A stretch of DNA of 64,000 nucleotides from Burkholderia sp. Ax-1724 (GTDB lineage Bacteria > Pseudomonadota > Gammaproteobacteria > Burkholderiales > Burkholderiaceae): assembly GCF_011752995.1 (NCBI RefSeq), contig NZ_VWWL01000006.1, positions 124,001-188,000 on the forward strand, given 5' to 3'. The stretch's first letter is position 1, and every line of letters starts with the position of its first letter. Shown here one piece after another: positions 48,856-57,531 of the stretch. The translations under genes were made by a program, and so were the position numbers. The notes beneath the pieces were generated by a model. The model was not told where the DNA came from and did not search any database. It saw only the letters and a program-made list of their open reading frames with translations.

Positions 48856-50178
48856 ATGTCAGCTCTCATGCCCGCTTCCATGCCATCCGTCAGCGAATTG
48901 ACCGTCAGCGGCCTGCTCCCGCATCTGGTCCGCGGCGAATCAGGCTGGACCGCGACATGGCGCGCGCTGACGCTGCACAGCGTGTTCCAGCCGGTGCTGT
49001 CGGTGACGCATCAATGCGTGGTCGGCTACGAAGGGCTCTTGCGCGCGTTCGACCCGGTCGGCCTGCCCGTTTCGCCCGACGTGCTGTTCTCCGGCACGCG
49101 TTCGGCCACCGAGGCGCGCGAACTGGACCGCATCGCGCGCTGTCTGCACGTCGCCAATTTCATGGAGCAAGGCATCAGCACGGGGTGGCTGTTTCTGAAC
49201 ACGCGCCCGCAGGTATTCGAAACCGGCTGGCCGCAGCGCGCGTTCATCGACGAGCTGTCTGCGCATTTCGGGCTACCGCAGGAGCGCATCGTGATCGAAG
49301 TGCTCGAGCAGCCCGCCGACGATGAATCCGCGGTCGCGAGCATGCTCGCGGCGTCGCAACCGCGCGACTTCCTGATCGCCATCGACGACTTCGGCACCGG
49401 CTTTTCGAACTTCGACCGCGTCTGGCGCTTCCGTCCCGACATCGTCAAGCTCGACCGCTCGCTCGTCGCGCGGGCCGGCAAGCACGAAGGCGACGATTCG
49501 ATGATCAGCCACCTGATCGCGATGCTCCATCAATCCGGCACGCTCGTGCTGGCCGAAGGCGTCGAAACCGACGAGGAGCTGATGCTCCTGATGCAGGCCG
49601 ACGTCGATTTCGTGCAGGGTTTCTGGTTCGGCCAGCCGAAGGGCTCGGTGCAGGCAGCCTGCACGAAAGTGCCAAAGCTCGTCGAATCGATCTGGAGCAA
49701 GTTCGCCGACTACGAACGCGCGCACGACGCTCACCCGCGGCTCGGCTTCGAAGGATTCGCCGAAGCGCTGCTCGCCGCCGCCGACCTCTACAAGGCAACC
49801 GGCGACCTCGAACAGGCGGCGCAAAAAATCCTGCATCTGCCCGAAGCGCGCCGCGTATTTCTCACCGACGGCCAGGGCGAGCAGACCCGGCCGTCCGTGA
49901 CGGCCGCCTCGGTGCCGCCGCCTCCGCAGCGGCTCGCGCCGCTCTATGCCGAAACGCGCAGCAACTGGTCGCGGCGCGCGTATTTCCGGCACGCGCTCGC
50001 CGCGCCCGGACGCGTCGCGATGATGGGCCCGCACTATTCGCTCGCGGACGGTCAGGACTGCTACACCGCGGCAATCGCGTTCGAGCATGACGGCATGCAT
50101 GTGCTGTGCGTCGATTTCGTGCCGGCGACGGCAAACGCGGACGCGCGCCCAGGACAGCGCGGAGCCCGGCGCTCCTGA
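48856..50178 (+). CDS. EAL-domain cyclic-di-GMP phosphodiesterase with YkuI_C-like sensor
   Basis: About 440-residue protein. The EAL domain spans roughly residues 25-270: the motif itself reads YEGLLR, with Ala replaced by Gly. Other active-site elements are kept: Asn in LNTRPQ, Glu in VIEVLEQ, DDFGTG, KLDRSL, AEGVET and DFVQGFWFG. A helical linker follows, then a C-terminal PAS/Cache-like domain (about 350-420, NWSRRAYFRHALAAPGRV and MMGPHYSLADGQDCYTAAIAF), like YkuI_C. It is cytoplasmic, without membrane helices. The start is uncertain: ATG at 48856, 48868 or 48880. Confidence 0.85.
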   Translation: MSALMPASMPSVSELTVSGLLPHLVRGESGWTATWRALTLHSVFQPVLSVTHQCVVGYEGLLRAFDPVGLPVSPDVLFSGTRSATEARELDRIARCLHVANFMEQGISTGWLFLNTRPQVFETGWPQRAFIDELSAHFGLPQERIVIEVLEQPADDESAVASMLAASQPRDFLIAIDDFGTGFSNFDRVWRFRPDIVKLDRSLVARAGKHEGDDSMISHLIAMLHQSGTLVLAEGVETDEELMLLMQADVDFVQGFWFGQPKGSVQAACTKVPKLVESIWSKFADYERAHDAHPRLGFEGFAEALLAAADLYKATGDLEQAAQKILHLPEARRVFLTDGQGEQTRPSVTAASVPPPPQRLAPLYAETRSNWSRRAYFRHALAAPGRVAMMGPHYSLADGQDCYTAAIAFEHDGMHVLCVDFVPATANADARPGQRGARRS

Positions 50179-50196
50179 GCGAGCGCCGGCGGTTCG

Positions 50197-50216
50197 CGCC
50201 GTTATTCGCCGTTATT
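50197..50216. repeat. Short tandem repeat between convergent genes
   Basis: CGCCGTTATT occurs twice in tandem, with a third copy at 50248-50257 across the arfB stop codon. Likely replication slippage or part of a 3' end; no function evident. Confidence 0.5.
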
Positions 50217-50252
50217 CGCTGCTATGCGTTGCGATTCGTTGTTGATGCGCCG

Positions 50253-50657
50253 TTATTCGTGGACCCGACCGCGGCCCGATTTGACTTCGCCGCGTTTCGC
50301 CTTGCTGTCGAGGCGCCGCAGATTCGATGCACGCGTCGGCCGGGTCGCGACGCGCGGTTTGCGCGTGACGCTGACGCTTTCGATCAGCTCGTCGAGCCGC
50401 GCAAGCGCCGCCGCGCGATTCATCTCCTGAGTCCGATGCTCCTGTGCCTTGATAATCACCACGCCGTCGCGCGTGAGCCGGTGATCGGACAGCGCGAGCA
50501 GGCGCATTTTCAGCACCTCGGGCAATGACGAAGCCCGCACGTCGAAGCGCAGATGAATGGCGCTCGACACCTTGTTGACGTTCTGGCCGCCCGCGCCCTG
50601 CGCACGCACGGCGGTCAATTCGATTTCGTTCGACGGGATCGGATAGCGGGATGTCAT
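50253..50657 (-). CDS. arfB: ArfB/YaeJ ribosome-rescue peptidyl-tRNA hydrolase
   Basis: 134-residue release-factor-like protein that frees stalled ribosomes. The catalytic GGQ is at residues 23-25 in [16 protein letters not shown]; the C-terminal tail after residue 100 is basic ([30 protein letters not shown]) and inserts into the mRNA channel in the family. Length is as for E. coli ArfB (140). Confidence 0.93.
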   Translation of the reverse strand: MTSRYPIPSNEIELTAVRAQGAGGQNVNKVSSAIHLRFDVRASSLPEVLKMRLLALSDHRLTRDGVVIIKAQEHRTQEMNRAAALARLDELIESVSVTRKPRVATRPTRASNLRRLDSKAKRGEVKSGRGRVHE

Positions 50658-50816
50658 GGGCGGGATCGGGCAAAGGTCGGTCAGTGTACAAGCGGCAGCG
50701 GCAATGCGTGTGGCGCGGGTTGGACAGCGCGGCCCCCCGCTAGTAGCCGGTCATGTGAAACACCCACACCCGCGTGAAGCGACGGACCACCGGCCGCGAA
50801 CATGACGAAAAACTAT

Positions 50817-50846
50817 TTGCGTCGACGTGGCCTGTTCATCGATACT
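50817..50846 (+). promoter_or_regulatory. Possible sigma-70 promoter for the VC0807-like gene
   Basis: TTGCGT (50817-50822) and GATACT (50841-50846) are 18 bases apart, about 30 bases before the start codon. Confidence 0.4.
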
Positions 50847-50874
50847 GCCTTTTTCGCTTACAGCGTAAATTAAC

Positions 50875-51516
50875 ATGAAGATTCGTCCCGGTTTTGTGCT
50901 CGAACTGGCCGTCAACTTCCTGCTGCCGTGGCTCGCCTACCGCCTCGCCTTGCCGCGCCTCGGCGAAACCGGCGCGCTGATCGCGTCCGCGGTGCCGCCG
51001 CTCGTCTGGAGCGCGATCGAGCTGGCGCGCTTTCGCCGCGTCGATGCGCTCAGCGCCATGGTCATCGCGGGCATCGTGCTGTCCGTCGCGGCCATGGCGC
51101 TCGGCGGCAGCCCGCGCATGCTGCTGCTGCGCGAATCGCTCGTGTCCGGTGCCGTTGGCGTGGCGTTTCTCCTATCGCTGCCGATGCGCCGCCCGCTGAT
51201 CTTCTATCTCGCCCGCGCGACGGTCGCGCGCGAAATGGAAGGCGGCGCCGCGCGCTTCGAGGCACTGTGGCGCGAGCGTCCGGGTCTCGCACCGGCCATA
51301 CGAACGATGACGCTGGTCTGGGGCCTCGGCCTGACCGGCGAAACCGCGCTGCGCGCCTGGATGGCGCTGACATGGCCGATCGGGCGCTTCCTGATCGTGT
51401 CGCCGTTCATCGGCTATGGCATCTACGGCGCGCTCGCACTGTGGACGCTCTGGTATCGAAAGACGATGCGCAGCCGTGTCGAGGCGAGTGCGCGCGCGAG
51501 CGGGATCGCAGGCTGA
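50875..51516 (+). CDS. VC0807-family-like integral membrane protein
   Basis: 213-residue protein with about five or six membrane helices: residues 5-26, 30-50, 58-78, 82-102, 140-165 and 172-192. The pattern SAVPPLVWSAIELARFRRVDALS and SPRMLLLRESLVSGAVGVAFLLS, with RRPLIFYLAR after it, resembles VC0807-like membrane proteins of unknown function. Weak ribosome-binding site. It converges on recD. Confidence 0.7.
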   Translation: MKIRPGFVLELAVNFLLPWLAYRLALPRLGETGALIASAVPPLVWSAIELARFRRVDALSAMVIAGIVLSVAAMALGGSPRMLLLRESLVSGAVGVAFLLSLPMRRPLIFYLARATVAREMEGGAARFEALWRERPGLAPAIRTMTLVWGLGLTGETALRAWMALTWPIGRFLIVSPFIGYGIYGALALWTLWYRKTMRSRVEASARASGIAG

Positions 51517-51613
51517 AGGGTGGCGCGCGAAAGAGAAGGCCACCGTGCCTCGCGCCAGCCGCGTCGTCCGACGTGTCGCCGCCCCTTGCTGCCCTTCACC
51601 GCCCTTCACTACG

Positions 51614-53806
51614 TTAGCTCTGCGCGTCTCCCTTCATTGCCACATTCGCACCGGCAATCCGCGCGGCCAGCCCCGAATCGCGCTGTGTCGGCGTCGCGAT
51701 CGCCTGCGCGAGCACGGCCCGCGCGCCGATCACCTCGACCCGCTCGCGCGCACGCGTAATCGCCGTATACACGAGTTCACGCGACAACACGCGGCTAAAC
51801 ACCGACGGCAACACCAGCACCGCGTGCTCGAACTCGGAGCCTTGCGACTTGTGGACCGTCAGCGCAAACGCGGTGTCGTGCGGCGGCAGCGCGGCCGGCG
51901 AAACCGCCCGCACGGAACCGTCGCCGGTACGGAAATACACGCGCAACGCGCCGCCCGCGCCCGGCAGCGCAATGCCGATGTCGCCGTTGAAGAGGCCTAG
52001 CGCATAGTCGTTGCGCGTCACCATCACCGGCCGCCCGGCGAACCACTGCGCGCCGACCGCGAGCGTGACGCCCGCGGCACGGCGCACCTGAGCCGCCATC
52101 GCCGCATTGACCTGATCGACACCGCGCGGCCCGAGACGGGTCGCGCACAGAATACGGAAGCGGTTCAACGCCTCGAAAAGCGGCAACGGATCGGGCGTAT
52201 CGCCGGCGAGTGCCACGGCGAGGGCCTCCGCGTACGGAGCGAAGCCGGCGGCGAGCCGTGCGACGGTGCGCTCGGCAAGCGTCGCGTGCGCGTCTTCGCG
52301 CAGCGCCGCCGCGCAGGGTTCGGCGGGATCGATCCGCAGCACGTCGAGCGCGGCGCTGGCCGAGCCGTTGCGGATTGCGAGCGACAGCCGGCCGATCGGC
52401 GATTCGAGGCCGAACCGGTAATTGCGTTCGAGCCAGATGACACAATCGGCAAGCGGGCTGGCGTCGTGCGCCGGTAGCGACTCCGCGATTGGCTCAGCGT
52501 TGGCTGGCGCGGGCGCGTCGAACAGATCCAGATTCGCCGGCGGCGCTGAGTCGAAACCCTCGAACCTGTCAGGCGGGGCAAAAAAATCGTCGGCGGGTAT
52601 CTCACCGAGATCGCGCGATTCACGCGGCAATGCGCTCTCGAACCGTGCCTCGCCGATACCGAGCGCCTGCGCCACGCGCCGCACGCCACGCGGCGTCAGC
52701 GCCGGCCGCGCGCTCAGTTCGGCGAACACCGCACCGGCTTCGACGGCAGCCAACTGATCCTTGTCGCCGAGCATGACGAGACGCGTGCGCGGCGCAATCG
52801 CATCGAGCAGATGCGTCGCCATCGCGACGTCGATCATCGACGCCTCGTCGATCACCACCACGTCGTACGGCAGCGGATTGTCGCGATGATGGCGGAAGCG
52901 CCCGCCCGGCCCCGACCCGAGCAGGCGATGCAGCGTGTACGACGTCTGCGGCAAACGCGCGGCGAGTTCGGGCGGCAGATCGCCGGCCCGCGCGAGCAGC
53001 GCTTCCTGCATGCGCTGCGCCGCCTTGCCGGTCGGCGCGGCGAGCGCGATGCGCAGATCGGCGCGCGCATCGAGCAGGCACGCGAGCACACCGACCACGG
53101 TGGTCGTCTTGCCGGTGCCCGGCCCGCCGCTGACGATCGTCAGCCGCCCCGACAGCGCCATCACGGCCGCGACGCGTTGCCAGTCGATCTCTTCGTCTTG
53201 CGGCGGCCCGAAGTAGCGCAGCAGACGCTCGCGCAACGCGGCAAGGCCCGCGTCGGGCTGAACCGAAGACTCGGCGGCAAACTCCGTTGCAGATTCCGCG
53301 GCGACATGAACCGCGCGATCGGCCACGGCATCCGATGCGTGTCCTTCGCCCGTTGCATGCGCGACCAGCGCGCGCGCGAGGCGCCGCTCGTAATCGTAGT
53401 AGCGCGCCAGATACAGCCGGCCCTGCTCATCGATCACGAGCGGCCGCAATGCCGCCGCGCTTTGCGCGCCGTTGTCCGTCATGCTGCTTGCCATGCCGCT
53501 CGCAAGCAGCGCTGCGCGCACCTCGGCGCTCGATGCCTCGAAGCGGCGCGCAAGCGTCGCGAGCGGCACGCATACGTGGCCTTCGGCGGTCGCGCGGCTC
53601 GCCGCGAACGCCGCGCGCGCGGCCCACCTGAGCGCCTCGCCCGATGCGCCGCCGCGCCGCGCGAGCATGCCGATACGGCGCGCGAAACCCTCGGCGAGCG
53701 CAATGCTGAAATCGGCCGGCGCAGGCAGATTGACGCCGATGTCCTCGAGCCCGAGCGGCCCGGCCGCGCGTTCTTCGAGTGTGCCAGGCGTGCCGGGCGT
53801 GCTCAT
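51614..53806 (-). CDS. recD: Exodeoxyribonuclease V alpha subunit RecD
   Basis: 730-residue 5'-3' helicase subunit of RecBCD, about 120 residues longer than in E. coli. Walker A GGPGTGKTTTV lies near residue 225, Walker B VVIDEASMID near 315, helicase motif VI-type VHKSQGSEFEH near 655. A Pro/Asp/Ala-rich insert (about 420-470, APPDRFEGFDSAPPANLD) accounts for part of the extra length. The start ATG overlaps the recB stop by four bases; last gene of recC-recB-recD. Confidence 0.95.
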   Translation of the reverse strand: MSTPGTPGTLEERAAGPLGLEDIGVNLPAPADFSIALAEGFARRIGMLARRGGASGEALRWAARAAFAASRATAEGHVCVPLATLARRFEASSAEVRAALLASGMASSMTDNGAQSAAALRPLVIDEQGRLYLARYYDYERRLARALVAHATGEGHASDAVADRAVHVAAESATEFAAESSVQPDAGLAALRERLLRYFGPPQDEEIDWQRVAAVMALSGRLTIVSGGPGTGKTTTVVGVLACLLDARADLRIALAAPTGKAAQRMQEALLARAGDLPPELAARLPQTSYTLHRLLGSGPGGRFRHHRDNPLPYDVVVIDEASMIDVAMATHLLDAIAPRTRLVMLGDKDQLAAVEAGAVFAELSARPALTPRGVRRVAQALGIGEARFESALPRESRDLGEIPADDFFAPPDRFEGFDSAPPANLDLFDAPAPANAEPIAESLPAHDASPLADCVIWLERNYRFGLESPIGRLSLAIRNGSASAALDVLRIDPAEPCAAALREDAHATLAERTVARLAAGFAPYAEALAVALAGDTPDPLPLFEALNRFRILCATRLGPRGVDQVNAAMAAQVRRAAGVTLAVGAQWFAGRPVMVTRNDYALGLFNGDIGIALPGAGGALRVYFRTGDGSVRAVSPAALPPHDTAFALTVHKSQGSEFEHAVLVLPSVFSRVLSRELVYTAITRARERVEVIGARAVLAQAIATPTQRDSGLAARIAGANVAMKGDAQS

Positions 53807-56800
53807 GCGCTACCTCCGATCATCGCCGCGTCGAGCAGCGCCACCAGTTCGAACGGCGCGCGCCGCCGATGCACGCCGGCTGGCCCACCGGCATCGCGCC
53901 ACTCGGGTCGCACGCCGCGCAGGAACAGGTACAGATAACCGCCGATATGCGTGTCGTACGCGTAGTCGCGCACCCGCGTTTTCAGATAGCGATGCAGCGC
54001 GACCGTATAGAGCAGCGCCTGCAGGTGATACGCGTGGCTCGCCATCGCCGCGTCGAGCGGCGCGGCCGCGTAGTCGGCGGCGGTATCGCCGAGGTGATTC
54101 GATTTCCAGTCGACGATCCAGAAGCGGCCGTCGTGCTCGACGATCATGTCGATAAATCCTTTGACGAACCCACGCAACACGCCGGACTCCAGCGCGACAT
54201 CGGGATAACCGTACTCGATCAGCAGTTCGCGCAGCCCCGGAAAATCGAGCGACGGCGCAGCGAACAGAAACTCGAGTTCATTCAGACGCCGGTGCGGATT
54301 CAGCTTCGCGAGCGCCATGCCCGGCACGAGTTCGGTCGTGACGACGTCGCCGATCAGCCGGTGCATCATCGCGGGCAAACGCGCGGCGAGTTCGGGCACG
54401 GCCGGCGCCGGGCGCTCGCGCAGCGCACCGCGAATCGCCTCGGGCCACGTGCTCGCGTCGGTGAAATCGGCGAGTTCGAACATGCGATGCAGGCAGTCGC
54501 CAGCCGCCGCGCCGCGCGGAAACGCGAGAATGTCGTCGGCGGCATAGGCAGGTGTTGGCGGAGCAGCAGCCGGCGCGAGCAACAGCGCGAACTCGGGCGC
54601 CTCGGCAATTTCATCGTGATCGGGCCGCACGTCCTCCGGCAGCGCATGCAGGTCCGCGGCCTTGCTCCCCGCCGCGATCAGGCCGCTGAAACTCGCCATG
54701 CGCCACTGATCGCGCAGCGGCCGGCGATAGGCTCGCGCAAGCCATTGCGCGTCATGATCCTGCAGACTTTCGAGCGGCGTACGACGCGCCACTTCCGGCA
54801 AGGCCTGCAACGCGACAGGTCCACCCGCGAGCGCCTGCCAGCTTGCCGCGAGCGCGGCTTCGTCGGGCGGCTCGGCGAGCCACGCGTCGAACGCATGGCC
54901 TGCACCGCCGACGAGCCAGTTCAGCACGCTGCGGCGCGACTCTTTCGTCGAGCGCGACGACAGGTAGGTGCCCGCAACCAGATAGCAGCGATACACCGCG
55001 CGCGTGAGCGCCACATAGACGAGCCGCGCCCGCTCGGCCGCCTGCTCGCGCACCGCGTAACGCGACGCGCGTTCGGCCTCCTCGTCGTCGCAACCGTAGT
55101 GCAGCACCGCATCGCCGCTGTCGTCGTGATATTCGCGCGCATCGGGCAAGCCGGACGAAGGCGGCTCGCGCAAGCCGCCGTCATTGAGAAACGGACAGAA
55201 CACGACCGCGTATTCGAGCCCCTTCGACTTGTGGACCGTGACGATCTGCACGAGATTGCGATCCGATTCGAGCCGCAACTGCGCCTCTTCGCCGCCGCCC
55301 TGCTCGCGCTGCGCGGCGAGCCAGCGCAAGGTCGGCGCGATGCCGGGCTGCGTGGCCGCACGCGCCTGCACGAGTTCGGCGAGATGGCTCACGTTGGTCA
55401 GACGGCGCTCGCCATCAGGACCGGCGACGAGCCGTTGCGCGACGCGCAACTCGCGCATCAGCGTGCGCCACATCACCGCGAAACCGCGTTCGTGCCACAA
55501 CACGCGGTAACGCGAAAAGCGCTCGACCCAGCCCATCGCGTCGGCCGCATCGAATGCTTGCGCGGCTGCGTCGACGGCGGCGGGCGTGTCGGCCACCTGC
55601 GCGAGCCGCCATAGCGCGGCGGCATCGAGCCGGAGCCAGTCGGTCGCGAGCGCGGCGCGCAGCCGGCGCAGATCGCCGGGCGTGTCGATCGCGGCGAGCA
55701 CGCGCTCGATCTGCTCGGCATCGAGCGTCGCGAACACCGACGCCTGCGCCAGCTCCACGCTGCCGACGCCCCATGCCGCGAGCACGCGTTTGACGAGGCT
55801 GCCCTGCTTGTGCGTTTGCACGAGCACGGCGACGTCGCCCGGCGCAAGCGGCCTGTCGCCGATCGTCACCGTGCCTTCGCGCGCGCCGCGCAGCAATCGC
55901 ACGATCTCGGCCGCGCACGCTTCGCTTGCGGCGCGTTGCGCATCGCGTTTGCTCAATGCGGCCTCGCCTTGCGGCAAGGTCCAGATGCGGAAATCGCCGC
56001 CGCTTGCAGCAGGGCCGGCAGCAGCAGCGGTATCGGCAAACGGCGCGCGCCGCCGCGCGCCCGCGCGCACCGGCTGATAGTCGAGCCCGTCAAGCACGAA
56101 CGCCTGCGGGTTCGCTTCGAAGATCCGGTTGCACGCCTCGACGATCGGCGCAGTCGAGCGCTGGTTGACCGCGAGCGTGTAGCACGCGGACGCCGAGGCG
56201 CGCGCCGCGAGGTACGTATGCAGATCGGCCGCGCGGAAACTGTAGATCGCCTGCTTCGGATCGCCGACCAGGAACAGCGGCCCGGCCGGCGCGAAAATGC
56301 GGCTGAAGATCGCGAATTGCAGCGGATCGGTGTCCTGGAACTCGTCGATCAAGGCGGCCGGATAACGGCTGCGCAACGCATCGGCGAGCCACGGATGCGC
56401 GGCCAGCGCGCGATACAGGTTCGCGAGCAGATCGTCGAACGAGACGACGCGGCGCGTGCGCTTGCGCGCGACCAGTTCGGCGGGCGCGTAGTCGAGCCAC
56501 GTCTGGACCAGCGCAAGCCAGCGCGCGCGTTGCGCGGCCTCGGCCGCGACAACGGCAGCGGCCAGCGTTTCGGCGTGCTCGAAGAACGGATGCGCGGGCG
56601 GCTCGAACTTGACCTTGGTCGCCTTCTTCAACGCCGACACGGTCAGCTTCAACGCGGCGCGTGGCGGCGGTGCATGGCAATCGCCCTGCGCGAAGTAGTC
56701 GTTCCACGCGGCAATCGCGGCGCTCACGTGATCGGGCTTGTGCGTGGTCTTGCTCAGGCGCTCCTGCGCCTCGGCGAGCAGCGCGACGATCGCCTCGCGC

Positions 56801-57531
56801 TCCGCCTGCCAGATCGCGCGGGCGGCATCGAAACCGGCTTGAGGATCGGCGCTCGCACCGTCATCCACCTTGCCCCAGCGCAGTTGCGCGAGCGGCTTTT
56901 TCAGACGCCGTGCAAGCTGCTCGTCGAGCGACGCGGGGCCCGCGCGTTTCGCCACGAGCCATGCGGCAAACGCGGGATGCGCATGCGCCTCGGGCTCGAC
57001 CTGCTCGCGCCAGAAATCGGCGGCGAGTTCGAAACGCAGGGCTGCGTCGTCGGCTTCCATCTCGAACGCGAACGGCATCGCGGCGGCGAACGGCGCTTCC
57101 TGCAAGGCGCGCTGACAGAACGCGTGAATCGTGTGAATCGCGGCCTGGTCGAACGTGCGCAGCGCACGGCGCACGACCTTCAAGGCGACCTCGCGCTCGA
57201 TGCCGCGCTCCGGCGCGAGCGTCGTTTCGAAGAGCCGCCGGATGAACGGATCGCCACCGTCGTCATCCATGTCGATCGCGCGATGGAGTTCCGCGAGACG
57301 GCCGCGAATCCGTTCGTGCAGTTCCGCTGTCGCCGCCTTCGTAAAGGTAACGACGAGAATCTGATCCGCGTTCAGATTCTTTTCGAGCAGCAGCCGCACA
57401 TAGAGCGCGCAGATGTTCCATGTCTTGCCGGTGCCCGCCGACGCCTCGATCTGGTTGACGCCGTCGAGCGAACAGGCGAACACGTCGAGTTCTTCGGCCA
57501 CCAGCGTGTGATCGCGCAAGGTACCGCTCAT
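53803..57531 (-). CDS. recB: Exodeoxyribonuclease V beta subunit RecB
   Basis: 1242-residue helicase-nuclease. UvrD-type Walker A ASAGTGKT at residues 30-37 and motif Ia VVTFTKAATAELHERIR; RVVSFDDLLANLYRAL and PAALIDEFQDTDPLQ are motif II region. The C-terminal nuclease motif is intact: GFIDMIVEHDGRFWIVDWKSNHLG near 1125-1145 with the catalytic Asp, Asp and Lys. ATG at 57531 overlaps the recC stop by four bases and gives the standard N-terminus. The frame is open to 58182, but that part is a shadow inside recC. Confidence 0.95.
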   Translation of the reverse strand: MSGTLRDHTLVAEELDVFACSLDGVNQIEASAGTGKTWNICALYVRLLLEKNLNADQILVVTFTKAATAELHERIRGRLAELHRAIDMDDDGGDPFIRRLFETTLAPERGIEREVALKVVRRALRTFDQAAIHTIHAFCQRALQEAPFAAAMPFAFEMEADDAALRFELAADFWREQVEPEAHAHPAFAAWLVAKRAGPASLDEQLARRLKKPLAQLRWGKVDDGASADPQAGFDAARAIWQAEREAIVALLAEAQERLSKTTHKPDHVSAAIAAWNDYFAQGDCHAPPPRAALKLTVSALKKATKVKFEPPAHPFFEHAETLAAAVVAAEAAQRARWLALVQTWLDYAPAELVARKRTRRVVSFDDLLANLYRALAAHPWLADALRSRYPAALIDEFQDTDPLQFAIFSRIFAPAGPLFLVGDPKQAIYSFRAADLHTYLAARASASACYTLAVNQRSTAPIVEACNRIFEANPQAFVLDGLDYQPVRAGARRRAPFADTAAAAGPAASGGDFRIWTLPQGEAALSKRDAQRAASEACAAEIVRLLRGAREGTVTIGDRPLAPGDVAVLVQTHKQGSLVKRVLAAWGVGSVELAQASVFATLDAEQIERVLAAIDTPGDLRRLRAALATDWLRLDAAALWRLAQVADTPAAVDAAAQAFDAADAMGWVERFSRYRVLWHERGFAVMWRTLMRELRVAQRLVAGPDGERRLTNVSHLAELVQARAATQPGIAPTLRWLAAQREQGGGEEAQLRLESDRNLVQIVTVHKSKGLEYAVVFCPFLNDGGLREPPSSGLPDAREYHDDSGDAVLHYGCDDEEAERASRYAVREQAAERARLVYVALTRAVYRCYLVAGTYLSSRSTKESRRSVLNWLVGGAGHAFDAWLAEPPDEAALAASWQALAGGPVALQALPEVARRTPLESLQDHDAQWLARAYRRPLRDQWRMASFSGLIAAGSKAADLHALPEDVRPDHDEIAEAPEFALLLAPAAAPPTPAYAADDILAFPRGAAAGDCLHRMFELADFTDASTWPEAIRGALRERPAPAVPELAARLPAMMHRLIGDVVTTELVPGMALAKLNPHRRLNELEFLFAAPSLDFPGLRELLIEYGYPDVALESGVLRGFVKGFIDMIVEHDGRFWIVDWKSNHLGDTAADYAAAPLDAAMASHAYHLQALLYTVALHRYLKTRVRDYAYDTHIGGYLYLFLRGVRPEWRDAGGPAGVHRRRAPFELVALLDAAMIGGSA

